From: Devosia ginsengisoli | GTDB taxonomy: Bacteria > Pseudomonadota > Alphaproteobacteria > Rhizobiales > Devosiaceae | Assembly (NCBI RefSeq): GCF_024707105.1 | Contig: NZ_JANQAJ010000009.1 | Span: 574,501-638,500 of the forward strand | DNA length: 64,000 nt | Direction of reading: 5' to 3' | Shown here: piece after piece, positions 25,238-35,137 of the stretch | Position numbering within the stretch: position 1 is the first letter of the stretch | How the letters are laid out: every line of letters starts with the position of its first letter | The notes under the pieces: generated by a model | What the model was told of the DNA's origin: nothing | The model's input: only the letters and a program-made list of their open reading frames with translations | Databases searched by the model: none | Translations under genes and position numbers: made by a program

Positions 25238-26026
25238 ATGCTGTCACGGATTGCCCTGCGAGTTGTCGTGCAGGAGGCGCTGCGCGGCGCCACGCTGGCC
25301 GGGGCAAATGTGCTCGACAGTCAGTTCACCGCCCTCGACCTCGATGCCGATGGCGCGTTGCGCACCGATCAGGATCGCCCGTTCGTTTCGGTCTATACCG
25401 ATGATGGCCGAGGCGGCGCCGGCAATGGCTTCATGTCGCTGTTTGGGGACGGCACGGTGCAGCTGGTGATCGAGGCCGGCATATCGGCAGCGATGCTGGA
25501 ACGGGACTCCGAAACCGGCGCGACGGTCATTGTCGGCTTAGGCCTGCCCGATACCGATGCCAATATGGAGCTGACGCTGGATCTCATGATGCGGCAGGTG
25601 GCCGACCGGCTGACCGATCCGGGCAATGCCTGGGCGGATCTTGCGCGCGAACTGCTCGGCGAAGTGACCAGCATCGAACGCTCGCGCATCGGCCAGAAGC
25701 AGAATGGCACGCGCGTCGCAGCGCAAGAATTGCGCATCACCGGTGGGTTGCTGGCCGACCCGGTGAAGGGTGCAGATCTCGCCGGCTCGACCTATGCCAA
25801 GTTTCTGGCTGCACTGGCAGCCAGTTCCGACAGCAGGCTGCAGAAGCTCAAGATCGCGTTCGAAACGGCCCTGGCTGGCACCGCCGTCGATTGGGAGCTG
25901 GTGCAACGCGAACTGGGGCTGACCGATGGCCAGTCGATAGCGCTCGGCGGGCGCCCGCTTGCCACGGCAGACGGGGATGACCCGGCGAGCTTCGAATCCG
26001 TCACGATCGAGGTTGACCCATCATGA
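25238..26026 (+). CDS. Hypothetical structural protein, possible neck or tail terminator
   Basis: 262 residues from ATG 25238, with CGAGG upstream. The N-terminal half (VVVQEALRGATLAGANVLDS ... PFVSVYTDD ... LVIEAGISA) looks like a tail-completion or terminator protein; the rest is helical. It lies between the connector and the baseplate genes and overlaps the GpV gene by ATGA. I do not recognise the family with certainty. Confidence 0.65.
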   Translation: MLSRIALRVVVQEALRGATLAGANVLDSQFTALDLDADGALRTDQDRPFVSVYTDDGRGGAGNGFMSLFGDGTVQLVIEAGISAAMLERDSETGATVIVGLGLPDTDANMELTLDLMMRQVADRLTDPGNAWADLARELLGEVTSIERSRIGQKQNGTRVAAQELRITGGLLADPVKGADLAGSTYAKFLAALAASSDSRLQKLKIAFETALAGTAVDWELVQRELGLTDGQSIALGGRPLATADGDDPASFESVTIEVDPS

Positions 26027-26568
26027 TCTCGGAAATCATCGCGCAGCGCGCCGATATCGAACAGCTCAAGATGCTGTTTGGCCGGGCGCTGCGGGTTGGC
26101 CCGGTGGCTGTGGTCGATCCTGAGAAAGGCTTCAGGATCAAGCTCGGCGATGGCGCTGACGGGCAACCCTATCTGTCGCCCTTCTATCCGCATCCGGAAT
26201 CGGGCGGCGCAACTTCGACCTGGGCGCCACTGAGCGAAGGGCAGATCGTCGGGGTCATCAATCCCGGTGGCGATCCTCGGCGCGGCGTGCTGCTGCGCGG
26301 GGGCTTTTCGGATGCCAATCCGCCACCGAGCCAGAGCCTTGACGAGAACGTGCTGCGGTTCGGCCAGGTAAAGCTCACCATCGGCAAGGACGGCGCCCTG
26401 ACGATCGACGCGGCGACCAACGTCCTGGTCAATGCGCCTCGGATCGAATTGGGCGGCGCAGGCGGGCCAAAGGTCGCGCGCATCGGCGACCATGTGCTTG
26501 TCGGGCACGGTTCCTCGGCCGGCATGCATCCGATCGTTGAAGGGTCGGACGTCGTTTCCGCAATCTAG
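26023..26568 (+). CDS. Baseplate assembly protein V (tail spike)
   Basis: 181 residues. P2 GpV family: N-terminal OB-like domain (VGPVAVVDPEKGFRIKL; APLSEGQIVGVINPGGDP, GVLLRGGF) followed by a repetitive C-terminal beta stretch (VKLTIGKDGALTIDAATNV) that forms the membrane-piercing needle. The tip sequence HVLVGHGSSAGMHPIVEGS is short. First gene of the P2-type tail block. Confidence 0.88.
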   Translation: MISEIIAQRADIEQLKMLFGRALRVGPVAVVDPEKGFRIKLGDGADGQPYLSPFYPHPESGGATSTWAPLSEGQIVGVINPGGDPRRGVLLRGGFSDANPPPSQSLDENVLRFGQVKLTIGKDGALTIDAATNVLVNAPRIELGGAGGPKVARIGDHVLVGHGSSAGMHPIVEGSDVVSAI

Positions 26569-26580
26569 GGACAGGGACAG

Positions 26581-26748
26581 ATGAAAAAGCTCTACCTGGT
26601 GGCGCCCGGCGTCACCACGATCAATGGCGCCCCGGTGCCGGGCAATCGCCGTATGTCGCTTACGGAGGCCGAGGCTCGGTATGACCTCGCCCATGGGCGG
26701 CTGTCGCTGGCACCGGCGCGCAGGCCTCGGGCCAAGGATCCGAAATGA
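26581..26748 (+). CDS. 55-residue basic protein in baseplate cluster
   Basis: Starts MKKLYLVAPGVTTINGAPV and ends ARRPRAKDPK. The start has GGGACAG upstream and the stop overlaps the GpW-type baseplate gene by ATGA. Too short for most gene finders; small proteins at this position are common in P2-like tail clusters. Function unknown. Confidence 0.6.
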   Translation: MKKLYLVAPGVTTINGAPVPGNRRMSLTEAEARYDLAHGRLSLAPARRPRAKDPK

Positions 26749-27134
26749 GTGGGATCGATCGGCACACCGGCAAACTGGTCGACGGATATGCGTCGGCGCT
26801 GCAGTCGGTCGAGGTCATCTTTTCCACTCGCATCGGCGAACGGGTCATGCGGCGCCATTTCGGGGCGGGCCTGGCAGAACTGCTCGGCCGCGCCACGACA
26901 CCGGCACTGTTCGCCGCGTGGAAAACGCTGATCGCGGTCGGCATCGATCTCTGGGAGCCGCGCCTGCGGGTGCGTGCCGTTCTGGTTTCGGCATCGCCCG
27001 ATCAATTGCGGCTGGGCACTGCCGGCATTGATGTGCTGGTCGACTGGCGCCCTCGGGCGCTGCTCGGCGACTTCTCTGTGACAGGCACGCGCAACTTCAC
27101 CATCCGCATGGGGGAGCGCGTCACGATTCAATAA
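26745..27134 (+). CDS. Baseplate wedge protein W (gp25-like)
   Basis: 129 residues. GPW/gp25 family: the core EVIFSTRIGERVMRRHFGAG near residues 23-42 is the signature, with the tail VLVDWRPRA and NFTIRMGERV. Forms the wedge that links the baseplate to the sheath. ATGA overlap with the small gene before it. Confidence 0.9.
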   Translation: MSGIDRHTGKLVDGYASALQSVEVIFSTRIGERVMRRHFGAGLAELLGRATTPALFAAWKTLIAVGIDLWEPRLRVRAVLVSASPDQLRLGTAGIDVLVDWRPRALLGDFSVTGTRNFTIRMGERVTIQ

Positions 27135-27144
27135 GGGGCTGTCT

Positions 27145-28008
27145 ATGTCCGAGCTTCCCGCCGAACTGGCAAACCTGCCGGCGCCGACAATCGTCGAAGA
27201 GATCAGTTTCGAAGCACGGTATGCGGACCTTCGTGCCAAGCTGGTCGAGCTGTTCCAGGCGGCGGGCGTCGATTACGACGTCGAAGCGCTGGAAACAGAT
27301 CCCGCGCAGATCCTGTTGCAGGTTGCCGGTTATGGCGACCTGCTGCTGCGCCAGCGGATCAATGAAGCGATCCGGTCATGGTTCCTGGCCTATGCCACCG
27401 GTGGCGACCTCGACGTGCTGGCGCAATGGTACGACGTCGCGCGGCTGTTCGGCGAGACGGATGACGCTTTGCGGCGCCGGGTCGTGCTGGCTATTCAGGG
27501 ACGATCCCCAGGCGGCACCGAAGCGCGCTATCGCAGTATCGCCCTGGGCGCCAATGTGCGTGTCGCCGATGCCTCGGTCTATACCGACGGCCGCGACCCC
27601 ACGATCCACGTGGCGGTGTTTGCCGCTGACAATGGCGGGGTGGCCGATGCTGGCCTGCTCGCGGCTGTAGACGCCGCGCTGCAGGCGCCTGATGTGCGCA
27701 TGGTCAACGATACGATCGTGGTCGCGAGTGCTGCCCAGCAGGTTACGGGCATAGCGGCCAATGTCTGGCTGCTGCCGCAGGCGGCCGAAAGCGTTTTGCA
27801 GCGAATGCAAGCCAGCCTCGCGGCGGCCTGGAAACGCGACATGCTGCTGGGTCGCGACCTTTCGCGCAGCTGGCTGCTCGCACAATTGCAGGTCGACGGC
27901 GTGCAGCGGGTAGAGCTGACGTCGCCGGCCGTGGATATCGCCATACCCTTCAACAAGGCTGCCGGTCTCGGCGCCATCAACCTGACCAAGATGGGCCGGG
28001 CTTACTGA
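27145..28008 (+). CDS. Baseplate assembly protein J
   Basis: 287 residues, P2 GpJ family. Seen: VDYDVEALETDPAQILLQVA, LLLRQRINEAIRSWFLAYAT, GGDLDVLAQWYDVARL, GRSPGGTEARYRSIAL. Baseplate wedge component. Followed almost directly by GpI, the usual order. Confidence 0.92.
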   Translation: MSELPAELANLPAPTIVEEISFEARYADLRAKLVELFQAAGVDYDVEALETDPAQILLQVAGYGDLLLRQRINEAIRSWFLAYATGGDLDVLAQWYDVARLFGETDDALRRRVVLAIQGRSPGGTEARYRSIALGANVRVADASVYTDGRDPTIHVAVFAADNGGVADAGLLAAVDAALQAPDVRMVNDTIVVASAAQQVTGIAANVWLLPQAAESVLQRMQASLAAAWKRDMLLGRDLSRSWLLAQLQVDGVQRVELTSPAVDIAIPFNKAAGLGAINLTKMGRAY

Positions 28009-28009
28009 C

Positions 28010-30022
28010 ATGACCAGCGAACTGCTGCCGACCAATTCGACGCCATGGGAGCGGGCCGTGGCCGACGCCATGGCGATTCCCGAACTTGTGCATGACAGCA
28101 TCGGCGCCATGCGCCGCGTGAAGTATGTTTCGCCGCGTCCGGCCATGCTGCCGTTCCTGGTGTACGAATATGGCCTGGGCGAGCTGACGCCCTATGTGCC
28201 GAACCTCTATGACCTGATCGACCAGGGCGTGCGCTGGCAGCGCATCCGGGGCACGGTGAGCGCCGTTGCCATCGGCCTGGCGTGGATCGGGTATAGCGCC
28301 GAGATCGAGCCGGCATGGACGGGTCGCCGCTGGTGGAATTCGTTCCAGCTCCGGTTCCCCGACCTGCCGGTGGCGGATAATCCGGACCTTGAGCGGATCG
28401 AAGGCATTACCGGCCTTTCGGTGCCGAAGCGCTCGCAGTTGCGCCGTGGCGTGCATCAATATGATGTCGGCCCGCTCGAGGCCGATCACTCGATGCTTGA
28501 CGGGTCGATGCTCGACCATGAGAGCGGTATTGCCGTTACGCCGGCCGGCACGATCTGGTCATTCGGGCGCACGCATGAGTTTTCGCATGTGCTGGCCGAG
28601 GATGAAGGCCGGGCCATTGGCAATTGGATGCTCCAGCCGGGCGATATCTCGGCTGAGTGGAACTTCCTCGCCGGCACGGCGGCGGTCGATGGCGAGCCCG
28701 TCGACCTGGCGACCGTCCTGACAGTCGATCGCGCCAGCGCGGCCCTCGCCGCCAATGCAGCGGGTGAATGGCTGGAATTCGCCGCCGATGAAACCCGCCT
28801 GACCGACCTCGGCCTGACGATCGAGCCGGCCGGCACGAACTACATTCGCAACAACACGTTTCAGGGGCAGGTTGGAACCGGCCTGCCGACCTTTTGGCAG
28901 GTTGCCAACAATGTCGGCCTGACGACGGAGGTGCTGGGCACTGGCGTCAAGAATGGCCTGCCCTACATCAGGGTGCGTATCTACGGCACGCCCAGCGCCA
29001 GGCAATATCTGCTGGCCTTCGATACCCCCACAGGCATCCCGGCCGAGACCGGGCAGACGTGGACGCTCAGCATCTTTGCCGAAGTGGTGGATGCCACGCA
29101 TCCGCCTCCCGATGGCTATGCCCTGCGGTTTCGCGAGCATGCCGGCGCCACGCAGTTGGCGAATGTCAATTCGACCATCTTCCCCGGCGCATGGGGGCGG
29201 CACAGCTTCACCCGCACTTTGGTTCCCGAGGGCATCGTCAGCGTTCGCACCGGCCTTTGCCTTGTGTGCACGATCGGCGTCGACGTCGATGTGACAATCG
29301 ACATTGCGGCGCCGCAGATGGAGCTTGCCGAGGCGGCTGCCTCGCCCATTCTGACCAATCTTGCGGTTGGAACGCGGGCGGCTGAGACGGCTTCATTGCT
29401 GTTGCCAGCCGGTCGGCACGATGTCTCGCTGACCTTCGATGACGATACCGTTGTCGAAGTTGGGGCAGATGAAGGCGGCACGTTCGCGCTGCCTGCCGAT
29501 CTCTATCGGTCAGTGGTGAAATCGGCCGCGGCGATGGTCGCCGGGGGCGGTCTGGTATGGGCCGAGCTGGATGTGCTGTGGGTCGATCTCAACGTGCCCT
29601 GGGCCGACGATCCGGCCGGGCAGCGCCGGTCGGTGCTGGCTGGCTGGTTCACCGGCAAGCCGATCTATATCCGCCTGGCCAACGAAGCTGGCGTGATCGG
29701 CTATCGCCGGTGCCGGGCGGTGCATCCGGTCGCCGCGCATATCGATGGCGCCTATGTCGTGGATGCCGAGCCCTATCAGCCCAAGGCGGGCGCTGGGGAA
29801 TTGTATCTCGAGGCCCTGACGCAGTTCGACGATGCCGACGCATCGCTCTGCACGTCGCTGGCCATTCTGGTCAATGGCGATCTTGCCGAGGGTGTCGCGC
29901 CGGGCCGGCTATGGCTGGCGCCCGATGAAGTGACGGGCGGCGAGGTAATCGCCGCCAAGGACGTTTCCATTCCGCTCCGCCGCACGGTGCGCGAGCAGAT
30001 CAAAATCCTCATGAGGTTCTGA
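28010..30022 (+). CDS. Tail protein I with carbohydrate-binding-like insertion
   Basis: 670 residues, against about 180 for P2 GpI. The N-terminal 150 residues are GpI (MTSELLPTNSTPWERAVADA, VKYVSPRPAMLPFLVYEYGL, LYDLIDQGVRWQRIRGT). Residues about 275-450 look like a jelly-roll, phage-spike type domain: NYIRNNTFQGQVGTGLPTFW near its start and PQMELAEAAASPILTN at its end. A further module (WAELDVLWVDLNVPW) forms the C-terminus. The extra domains suggest a direct role in host surface binding. ATG of the next gene shares the last base of the stop. Confidence 0.8.
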   Translation: MTSELLPTNSTPWERAVADAMAIPELVHDSIGAMRRVKYVSPRPAMLPFLVYEYGLGELTPYVPNLYDLIDQGVRWQRIRGTVSAVAIGLAWIGYSAEIEPAWTGRRWWNSFQLRFPDLPVADNPDLERIEGITGLSVPKRSQLRRGVHQYDVGPLEADHSMLDGSMLDHESGIAVTPAGTIWSFGRTHEFSHVLAEDEGRAIGNWMLQPGDISAEWNFLAGTAAVDGEPVDLATVLTVDRASAALAANAAGEWLEFAADETRLTDLGLTIEPAGTNYIRNNTFQGQVGTGLPTFWQVANNVGLTTEVLGTGVKNGLPYIRVRIYGTPSARQYLLAFDTPTGIPAETGQTWTLSIFAEVVDATHPPPDGYALRFREHAGATQLANVNSTIFPGAWGRHSFTRTLVPEGIVSVRTGLCLVCTIGVDVDVTIDIAAPQMELAEAAASPILTNLAVGTRAAETASLLLPAGRHDVSLTFDDDTVVEVGADEGGTFALPADLYRSVVKSAAAMVAGGGLVWAELDVLWVDLNVPWADDPAGQRRSVLAGWFTGKPIYIRLANEAGVIGYRRCRAVHPVAAHIDGAYVVDAEPYQPKAGAGELYLEALTQFDDADASLCTSLAILVNGDLAEGVAPGRLWLAPDEVTGGEVIAAKDVSIPLRRTVREQIKILMRF

Positions 30023-33000
30023 TGTACGAGCATGAAAGCGGCCTGCCCGCTGCCTTCGATCGCGCACGCGGTGTGCAGGAACAGCAGGCGGTCGTTTTTT
30101 ATGGCGAGCGCGCCCTGATCCAGGGCGCAGAGCTGAACGACATGCAGTCCGTCATTCGCGGCCGTCATGACCGCCTCGGCCGGCTGATCGCCAAGGATGG
30201 CGATCGCACCGAGGGCGCCATGGCCGTCGTCGATATGGACGCGGAAACCGTGACGCTGACCGCTGGCAAAATCTTCGTGGCCGGCGATGAGTTTCCGGTT
30301 GCCGAGAGGGTCATTGCCGACGTTGCCATGACCGGCACCGTTTCGATCGGCGTGCGCCTCATCCGCGAGTGGATCACGGCCGATGACGATCCGTCGCTGC
30401 GCGGGCTTGTGCCCGGCTCGCTGGCCGAGGGGGAGAATGGCGCTGCACGCGAAGTGGCGCATATCGCCTGGGCGCTGGCGGACGACGGCGCGGAAGGGGA
30501 ATTCCATCAGGTCTACCTCTTGCAGGACGGCACGATCATCGACCAGACGCCGCCGCCGATGCTCAACGGCATCCAGCAGGCCATTGCCATCTATGATCGG
30601 CCCCATGGGCATTACATCGTCAGCGGCAATCGCGTGACGGCCCTCGGCCCCTCGGCCGGCAAGCAGCATTTCTCGATCGAGGAAGGCGAGGCCAATATCA
30701 GCGGCTTCAAGAATGTCCGCTTCGCCGCGCTGCGCATTGCCGAAACCGAAGATTGGGACGTTGCGGCTGTGCCGGGCGAAACCCACACCTATGCCGGCGA
30801 CGTGAGCCAGACGGTCACGACGGACTTCGCCCCGATCGACCAGATCACCTCGATCCTGCTGACCAAGGAAAAGACGGTCTCGGTGACGCGCGGCGTGCTG
30901 ACCAATGGCATTGACGGTCTGCCCGATAGCTCGGTGATCGAGATCATCGAGGTTACGCAAGGCGGCACGACCTATGATGAAAATGCCGACTATGTCCGCA
31001 CCGGCAACGGCGTGGATTGGGCTCCGACAGGGGCCGAGCCGCTGGGCGGATCGAGCTATTCGGTCAAATATCGGTATCGCGCCAGCGTGACGGCGGACGC
31101 CTTTGACGACGACAGCATCACGGTCTCGGGCGGGGCGACGGGCGGCGATATCATCATCGCCTACACCTATAAGCTGCCCCGCATCGATATCATCGGCCTG
31201 CTGCCGAGCGGCGCGCCGGCCTATATCTATGGCGTGTCGGCCATCACCAACCCCGTGATGCCGGTTCCCCCGGCCGATGTGCTGCCGCTCTGCGAGGTTC
31301 ACAACAACTGGACCGGCGTGCCGGCAATTGTCGTCGATGGGGAGCGCACGGGCGTTCGTATGCCGACCTGGGCCGAAGTCCGGCGCTGGTTCAATCTGGT
31401 CGAGGATCAGTCGCGCCTTATCCAGTTGGAGCGCCTGCGCAGCGAGGTGGATCGGCGCGACCCTACGGCCAAAAAGAATATGTTCGTCGATCCATTCGAG
31501 ACGGACTATTACCGCGACCAGGGCGAGGCGCAGACGGCGGCGGTCGGCAATAGGCTGATGCAGTTGGCGATCGAGCCGACCTTCTACGACACGGACCTGA
31601 CCGCCGCGGTGACGCTCGATTGGGTCGAAGACGTGCTGGTCGAGCAGGCACTCAAGACCGGTTGCGAGAAGATCAATCCGTACCAGAACTTTATTCCGAT
31701 GGCCGGCAAGCTGACGCTGACGCCGGCAGCGGATTTCTGGACGGAGCGCGATACGCAGTGGACCTCGCCGGCCACGCTGGAATTCCAGCGTGGCATCAAC
31801 TGGTCGGGCGCCCGCGTCACCGAGGAAACGACCGTCAGCAAGGTCGGGCAGCGCAATGACGAACTGCCCTTCCTGCGCCAGCGAGACGTAGCCTTCACCA
31901 TTGCCGGCTTCTTCACCGATGAAGTGCTGGACGAGCTGACGTTTGATGGCCTCGACGTGCTGCCTGGCGGGCTCGCTCCCGCCGATGCCAATGGCGAGAT
32001 CAGCGGGACGTTCACTATCCCCCCAATGTTCCGGCCGGCACCAAGAAGGTGCTCGCCACCGGGCAGGGCGGGACCGTGGCCGAAGCGCTGTTCACCGGGC
32101 AGGGCACGCTCACCATCGATTTGATGCGGCGCACCACGACCATCAATCGCTGGTCGGAGCCGCCGCGCCAATCCTCGGGTGGCGGCGGCAGCGAAGGCAT
32201 GTTCTCCTTCCAGACCAGCTCGGACCCGCAGGCGCAAATCTTCCTGCTGCCGGCAACGCGCCAACTGGTGGGGGTGGACTTCCACCTTTGCCACATCGGC
32301 GATGAGAGCAATCACATCCTGATCCATCAGGTCGGGGTCGATACGGGCATGCCAACCACGCGGCTCGAAGCCGAGGCGTTCGTGTCGATGGTGGGCGCCG
32401 TCACCGGCTGGAAGTCGGGGCGCTACGATCTGCCGGTGACGACGGGCAATGATCGCGATCATGCCTTCGTCATCAAGACGGACGATGGGGATCACTCGAT
32501 CTCGCTGGCCGCGCTGGGGGGCTTCGACGCCACCCTGCAAAAGCCGGTGACCTCGCATCCCTATCCCATTGGCCCGCGCCTTTCGTCGGTCAATGCCCGG
32601 ACATGGACAGCCCATCAGAACGAAGCGCTGACCTTCCGGCTGGTTGCGGCCCGCTATCCGGTCACCACCAAGACGGTGGCGCTGGGGTCATTCGACCTAG
32701 TTGATTGCAGCGATATGCAGGTGCGGGCGGCGGTCGAATTGCCAAGCGCGGCCTGCTCTGTCGTCTTCGAGATCGAGCGGCCGGGCGGGACGATCTATCG
32801 GCTGTTGCCCTATCAGGTGTTGCAGCTCGGCGAGTATCTGACCGAGACGGTCGCGCTGCGCGCGATCCTGACCGGGACCGAGCATCTGTCGCCGATCCTC
32901 TATGCGCCCGTCGAATTCATCGCCGGGGAGATCGCGACCGAGGCGACCTATGTCAGCCGGGCGTTCGACTTTTCGACGGCCGACAGCATATCGGCCTATC

Positions 33001-33233
33001 TCAAGCTCTCGCTGCCTGGCGGCTCGACCGCTGCCGTGCAGTACGACCTTGCCGATGACGATTGGACGGAACTGCCGCTGCACGCGACGGAGATTTCGCC
33101 CGATCCGGCATGGGTCGAGCGCAACTACCGGGCCGACAGCCTCTCGGCCAGCCTCATGCGCCTCAAGATAACCCTGACGGGCGGGCCTGGCGCCCGGCCG
33201 CTCGCGGCTGATCTTGGCGCGGCCATGAAATAG
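30022..33233 (+). pseudogene. DUF4815 tail protein, frame broken in C6 run at 32019
   Basis: About 1,070 residues when rejoined. The N-terminus MYEHESGLPAAFDRARGVQE, VVFYGERALIQGAELNDMQ is the DUF4815 signature, found in baseplate or fibre proteins that follow GpI. The first frame runs into nonsense after GEISGTFTIPP; the second continues as VPAGTKKVLATGQGGTVAEA, so one C is missing from a run that now has six (32019-32024). The rest is beta-rich (FQTSSDPQAQIFLLPATRQ). As sequenced it is two ORFs (30022-32124 and 32049-33233). Confidence 0.8.
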
Positions 33234-33247
33234 AAAGGGAAGCGGAC

Positions 33248-34300
33248 ATGGCTAACACCGAATATCGCAGCTACCCGCTTCCCGATGAGGCGAAAACCGT
33301 CAAGGAAGAATTCGAGACATTCGCCGCTTTTACGCTGCCGATGATCGACCTGGACATGCAGTCCTTGTTCGATGCGCTTGGCAACAAGGCGCCGATCGAT
33401 CATGAGCACGGGATCGGGGACATTGCGGGGTTATCCAACGCTCTGCAGGGGTTGATGCCGAACTCCAAAACATTCGCGATCACCGATCTGACCGACGTTG
33501 AAGGCGCGGCGGAAGCACCGAACGGCTATGTGCTGATCAAGACGGCCGGCAAATGGCTGGCCCAGGCGGCAGCCGCCGCGCTGGGCGCCCATGAGCACGC
33601 CATCGAACAGATCACGGGTCTGGTGGCCGCGCTGAACAGCAAGGCCGGTCTGACCTCGGCGGTGCTATTCGACCGTGTGCAGGAACTCTCTACGGCGCAG
33701 AAGAACCGGGCCAAGGCCAATATGGGGGTAACCGACCCCACACCGGGCGATATAACCGCCGATGCCCTCGCGCCTGCCATTTCCAGCGCACCTGGCAAGG
33801 CTACGCCGGTCAATGCAGACGTGCTCGGCATTGTGGATAGCGCGGCGGACGGGCTACTCAAGAAGCTCACCTGGGCCAATCTCAAGGCAACGCTCAAGAC
33901 TTACTTCGACGGGCTCTATTCTGCCGCTGGTCACGACCACACCTTTGCGTCCTTGACCGCAAAGCCGACCACTCGGGCCGGCTATGGGATCACCGATGCC
34001 GCGCCGATCCCGAGCAGCAGCGCGTACCCGGTGGGGATGGTTTTGCAGGCCTTCCTTCCGGTTGTCGGTGGATCGGCTCTCAGCGTGGCAAATGGCGGGA
34101 CGACGGCCGGCTCAAATTTGCGGGCACTCACTTGGGCGCAGGTGAAAGGCGCGGGGGGCGTAATCAGCGGGCTGGTAGCCTCGCGTGGCGTGGCCGGTTT
34201 GCCCGGAACCTGGCGCAATATCTCGGGCCAGACGCTATCAACAGGGTCAGTTGACGACAATCTTTATCCTCTAGGCGGCATTTGGGTGAGGACGGCCTGA
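33248..34300 (+). CDS. Tail fibre protein
   Basis: 350 residues. Fibre-type layout: an N-terminal attachment segment (FETFAAFTLPMIDLDMQSLF), repeated HEH/HDH and G-rich stretches (DHEHGIGDIAGLSNALQG; AHEHAIEQITGLVAALNS; GHDHTFASLTAKPTTRAGYG) and a C-terminal head ending LYPLGGIWVRTA. This form is typical of host-recognition fibres. AAGGGAAG precedes ATG 33248. Confidence 0.85.
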   Translation: MANTEYRSYPLPDEAKTVKEEFETFAAFTLPMIDLDMQSLFDALGNKAPIDHEHGIGDIAGLSNALQGLMPNSKTFAITDLTDVEGAAEAPNGYVLIKTAGKWLAQAAAAALGAHEHAIEQITGLVAALNSKAGLTSAVLFDRVQELSTAQKNRAKANMGVTDPTPGDITADALAPAISSAPGKATPVNADVLGIVDSAADGLLKKLTWANLKATLKTYFDGLYSAAGHDHTFASLTAKPTTRAGYGITDAAPIPSSSAYPVGMVLQAFLPVVGGSALSVANGGTTAGSNLRALTWAQVKGAGGVISGLVASRGVAGLPGTWRNISGQTLSTGSVDDNLYPLGGIWVRTA

Positions 34301-34755
34301 TGAGCACAATCATTGCGACTGTCCACACGATCAAGGCGCTGGCCGAAGAAGGCTCTTTCGATATCGACCTCACCGTCGAAGATCTCGGGCGGATAAACTA
34401 CACCTATCTGCCCGGTGACGATGCCCCGGTCGCGGTGGCACTGACGGCCTGGCTGGCGGCCAATCCCAGCTTTCCGGTCGAGCTGTATGAGCCGCCGCCC
34501 GAGCCTCCGGTGGTTTTGCCCACCCTCAAGCCCTACCAGTTTTGGGGCGCGGTTCGGGCGCAGGGCTATGAAGTGACCCTGCATGATTGGGTGGCCAGCA
34601 TCACCGACCCGGTGGAACAGGCGCTCGCCTCGTCCATGCTGGAATTCTCGCTCGAATTCCGGCGCAATCACCCGATGATCGAGGCGGCCCGCGTCTATCT
34701 CGAGATGTCGGAAAGCGACCTCGACAATCTCTGGTCATGGGCGGCGACGCTATGA
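34300..34755 (+). CDS. Hypothetical protein, possible fibre assembly factor
   Basis: 151 residues from ATG 34300, whose first base is the last base of the fibre stop. N-terminal beta part (SFDIDLTVEDLGRINYTYLP) and helical C-terminus (LASSMLEFSLEFRRNHPMIE). Position behind the fibre gene suggests a fibre chaperone; no family recognised. Confidence 0.65.
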   Translation: MSTIIATVHTIKALAEEGSFDIDLTVEDLGRINYTYLPGDDAPVAVALTAWLAANPSFPVELYEPPPEPPVVLPTLKPYQFWGAVRAQGYEVTLHDWVASITDPVEQALASSMLEFSLEFRRNHPMIEAARVYLEMSESDLDNLWSWAATL

Positions 34756-35110
34756 GCAGCTTCACCGACCCTCTGGTGATCACACCGGACAAACAGGGGC
34801 GCTACCGAACGGAGCGCCCCTTCTCTTTGACCTGGGCGTCAAGGGCTCGGGCCTGCGCGTCACCATCCCGGCCGGGTACGTCACCGACCTGGCATCGGTG
34901 CCGCGCTGGCTCTGGTGGTTCCTGCCGCCCTTCCATCCGCAATACGCCGCTGCGGCGGTGTTGCACGACTATCTGCGCAGCTGGTCGGGCTTCGACCCAC
35001 TCACCGCGCATACGACCTTTCTCGACGCCCTGACCATACTCGGCGTCGAGCGCTGGAAGGCGCTGGCCATGTTCCTGGCCGTCGTCGTTTTCGACAGCGC
35101 GCGGCGCTGA
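34752..35110 (+). pseudogene. DUF1353 protein, frame broken near 34823
   Basis: About 119 residues when rejoined. DUF1353 proteins are found in phage tail clusters and have no firm role. The first frame reads SSFTDPLVITPDKQGRYRTE; the second reads IPAGYVTDLASVPRWLWWF, FHPQYAAAAVLHDYLRSW, the family core. One base is missing at CCCTTCTCTTT (34817-34827), where CTTCCTC would restore the frame. ATGA overlap with the preceding gene. Confidence 0.75.
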
Positions 35111-35137
35111 AACCTCAAACCACAAGGAGACCACCCG

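Noticed and set aside
29776..31302. 508-residue ORF on the minus strand
   Set aside because: Antisense of GpI and DUF4815 genes; composition typical of a complement frame.
32049..33233. Independent 394-residue tail protein
   Set aside because: Its beginning continues the DUF4815 protein in another frame across the C6 run; the start codon has no ribosome site.
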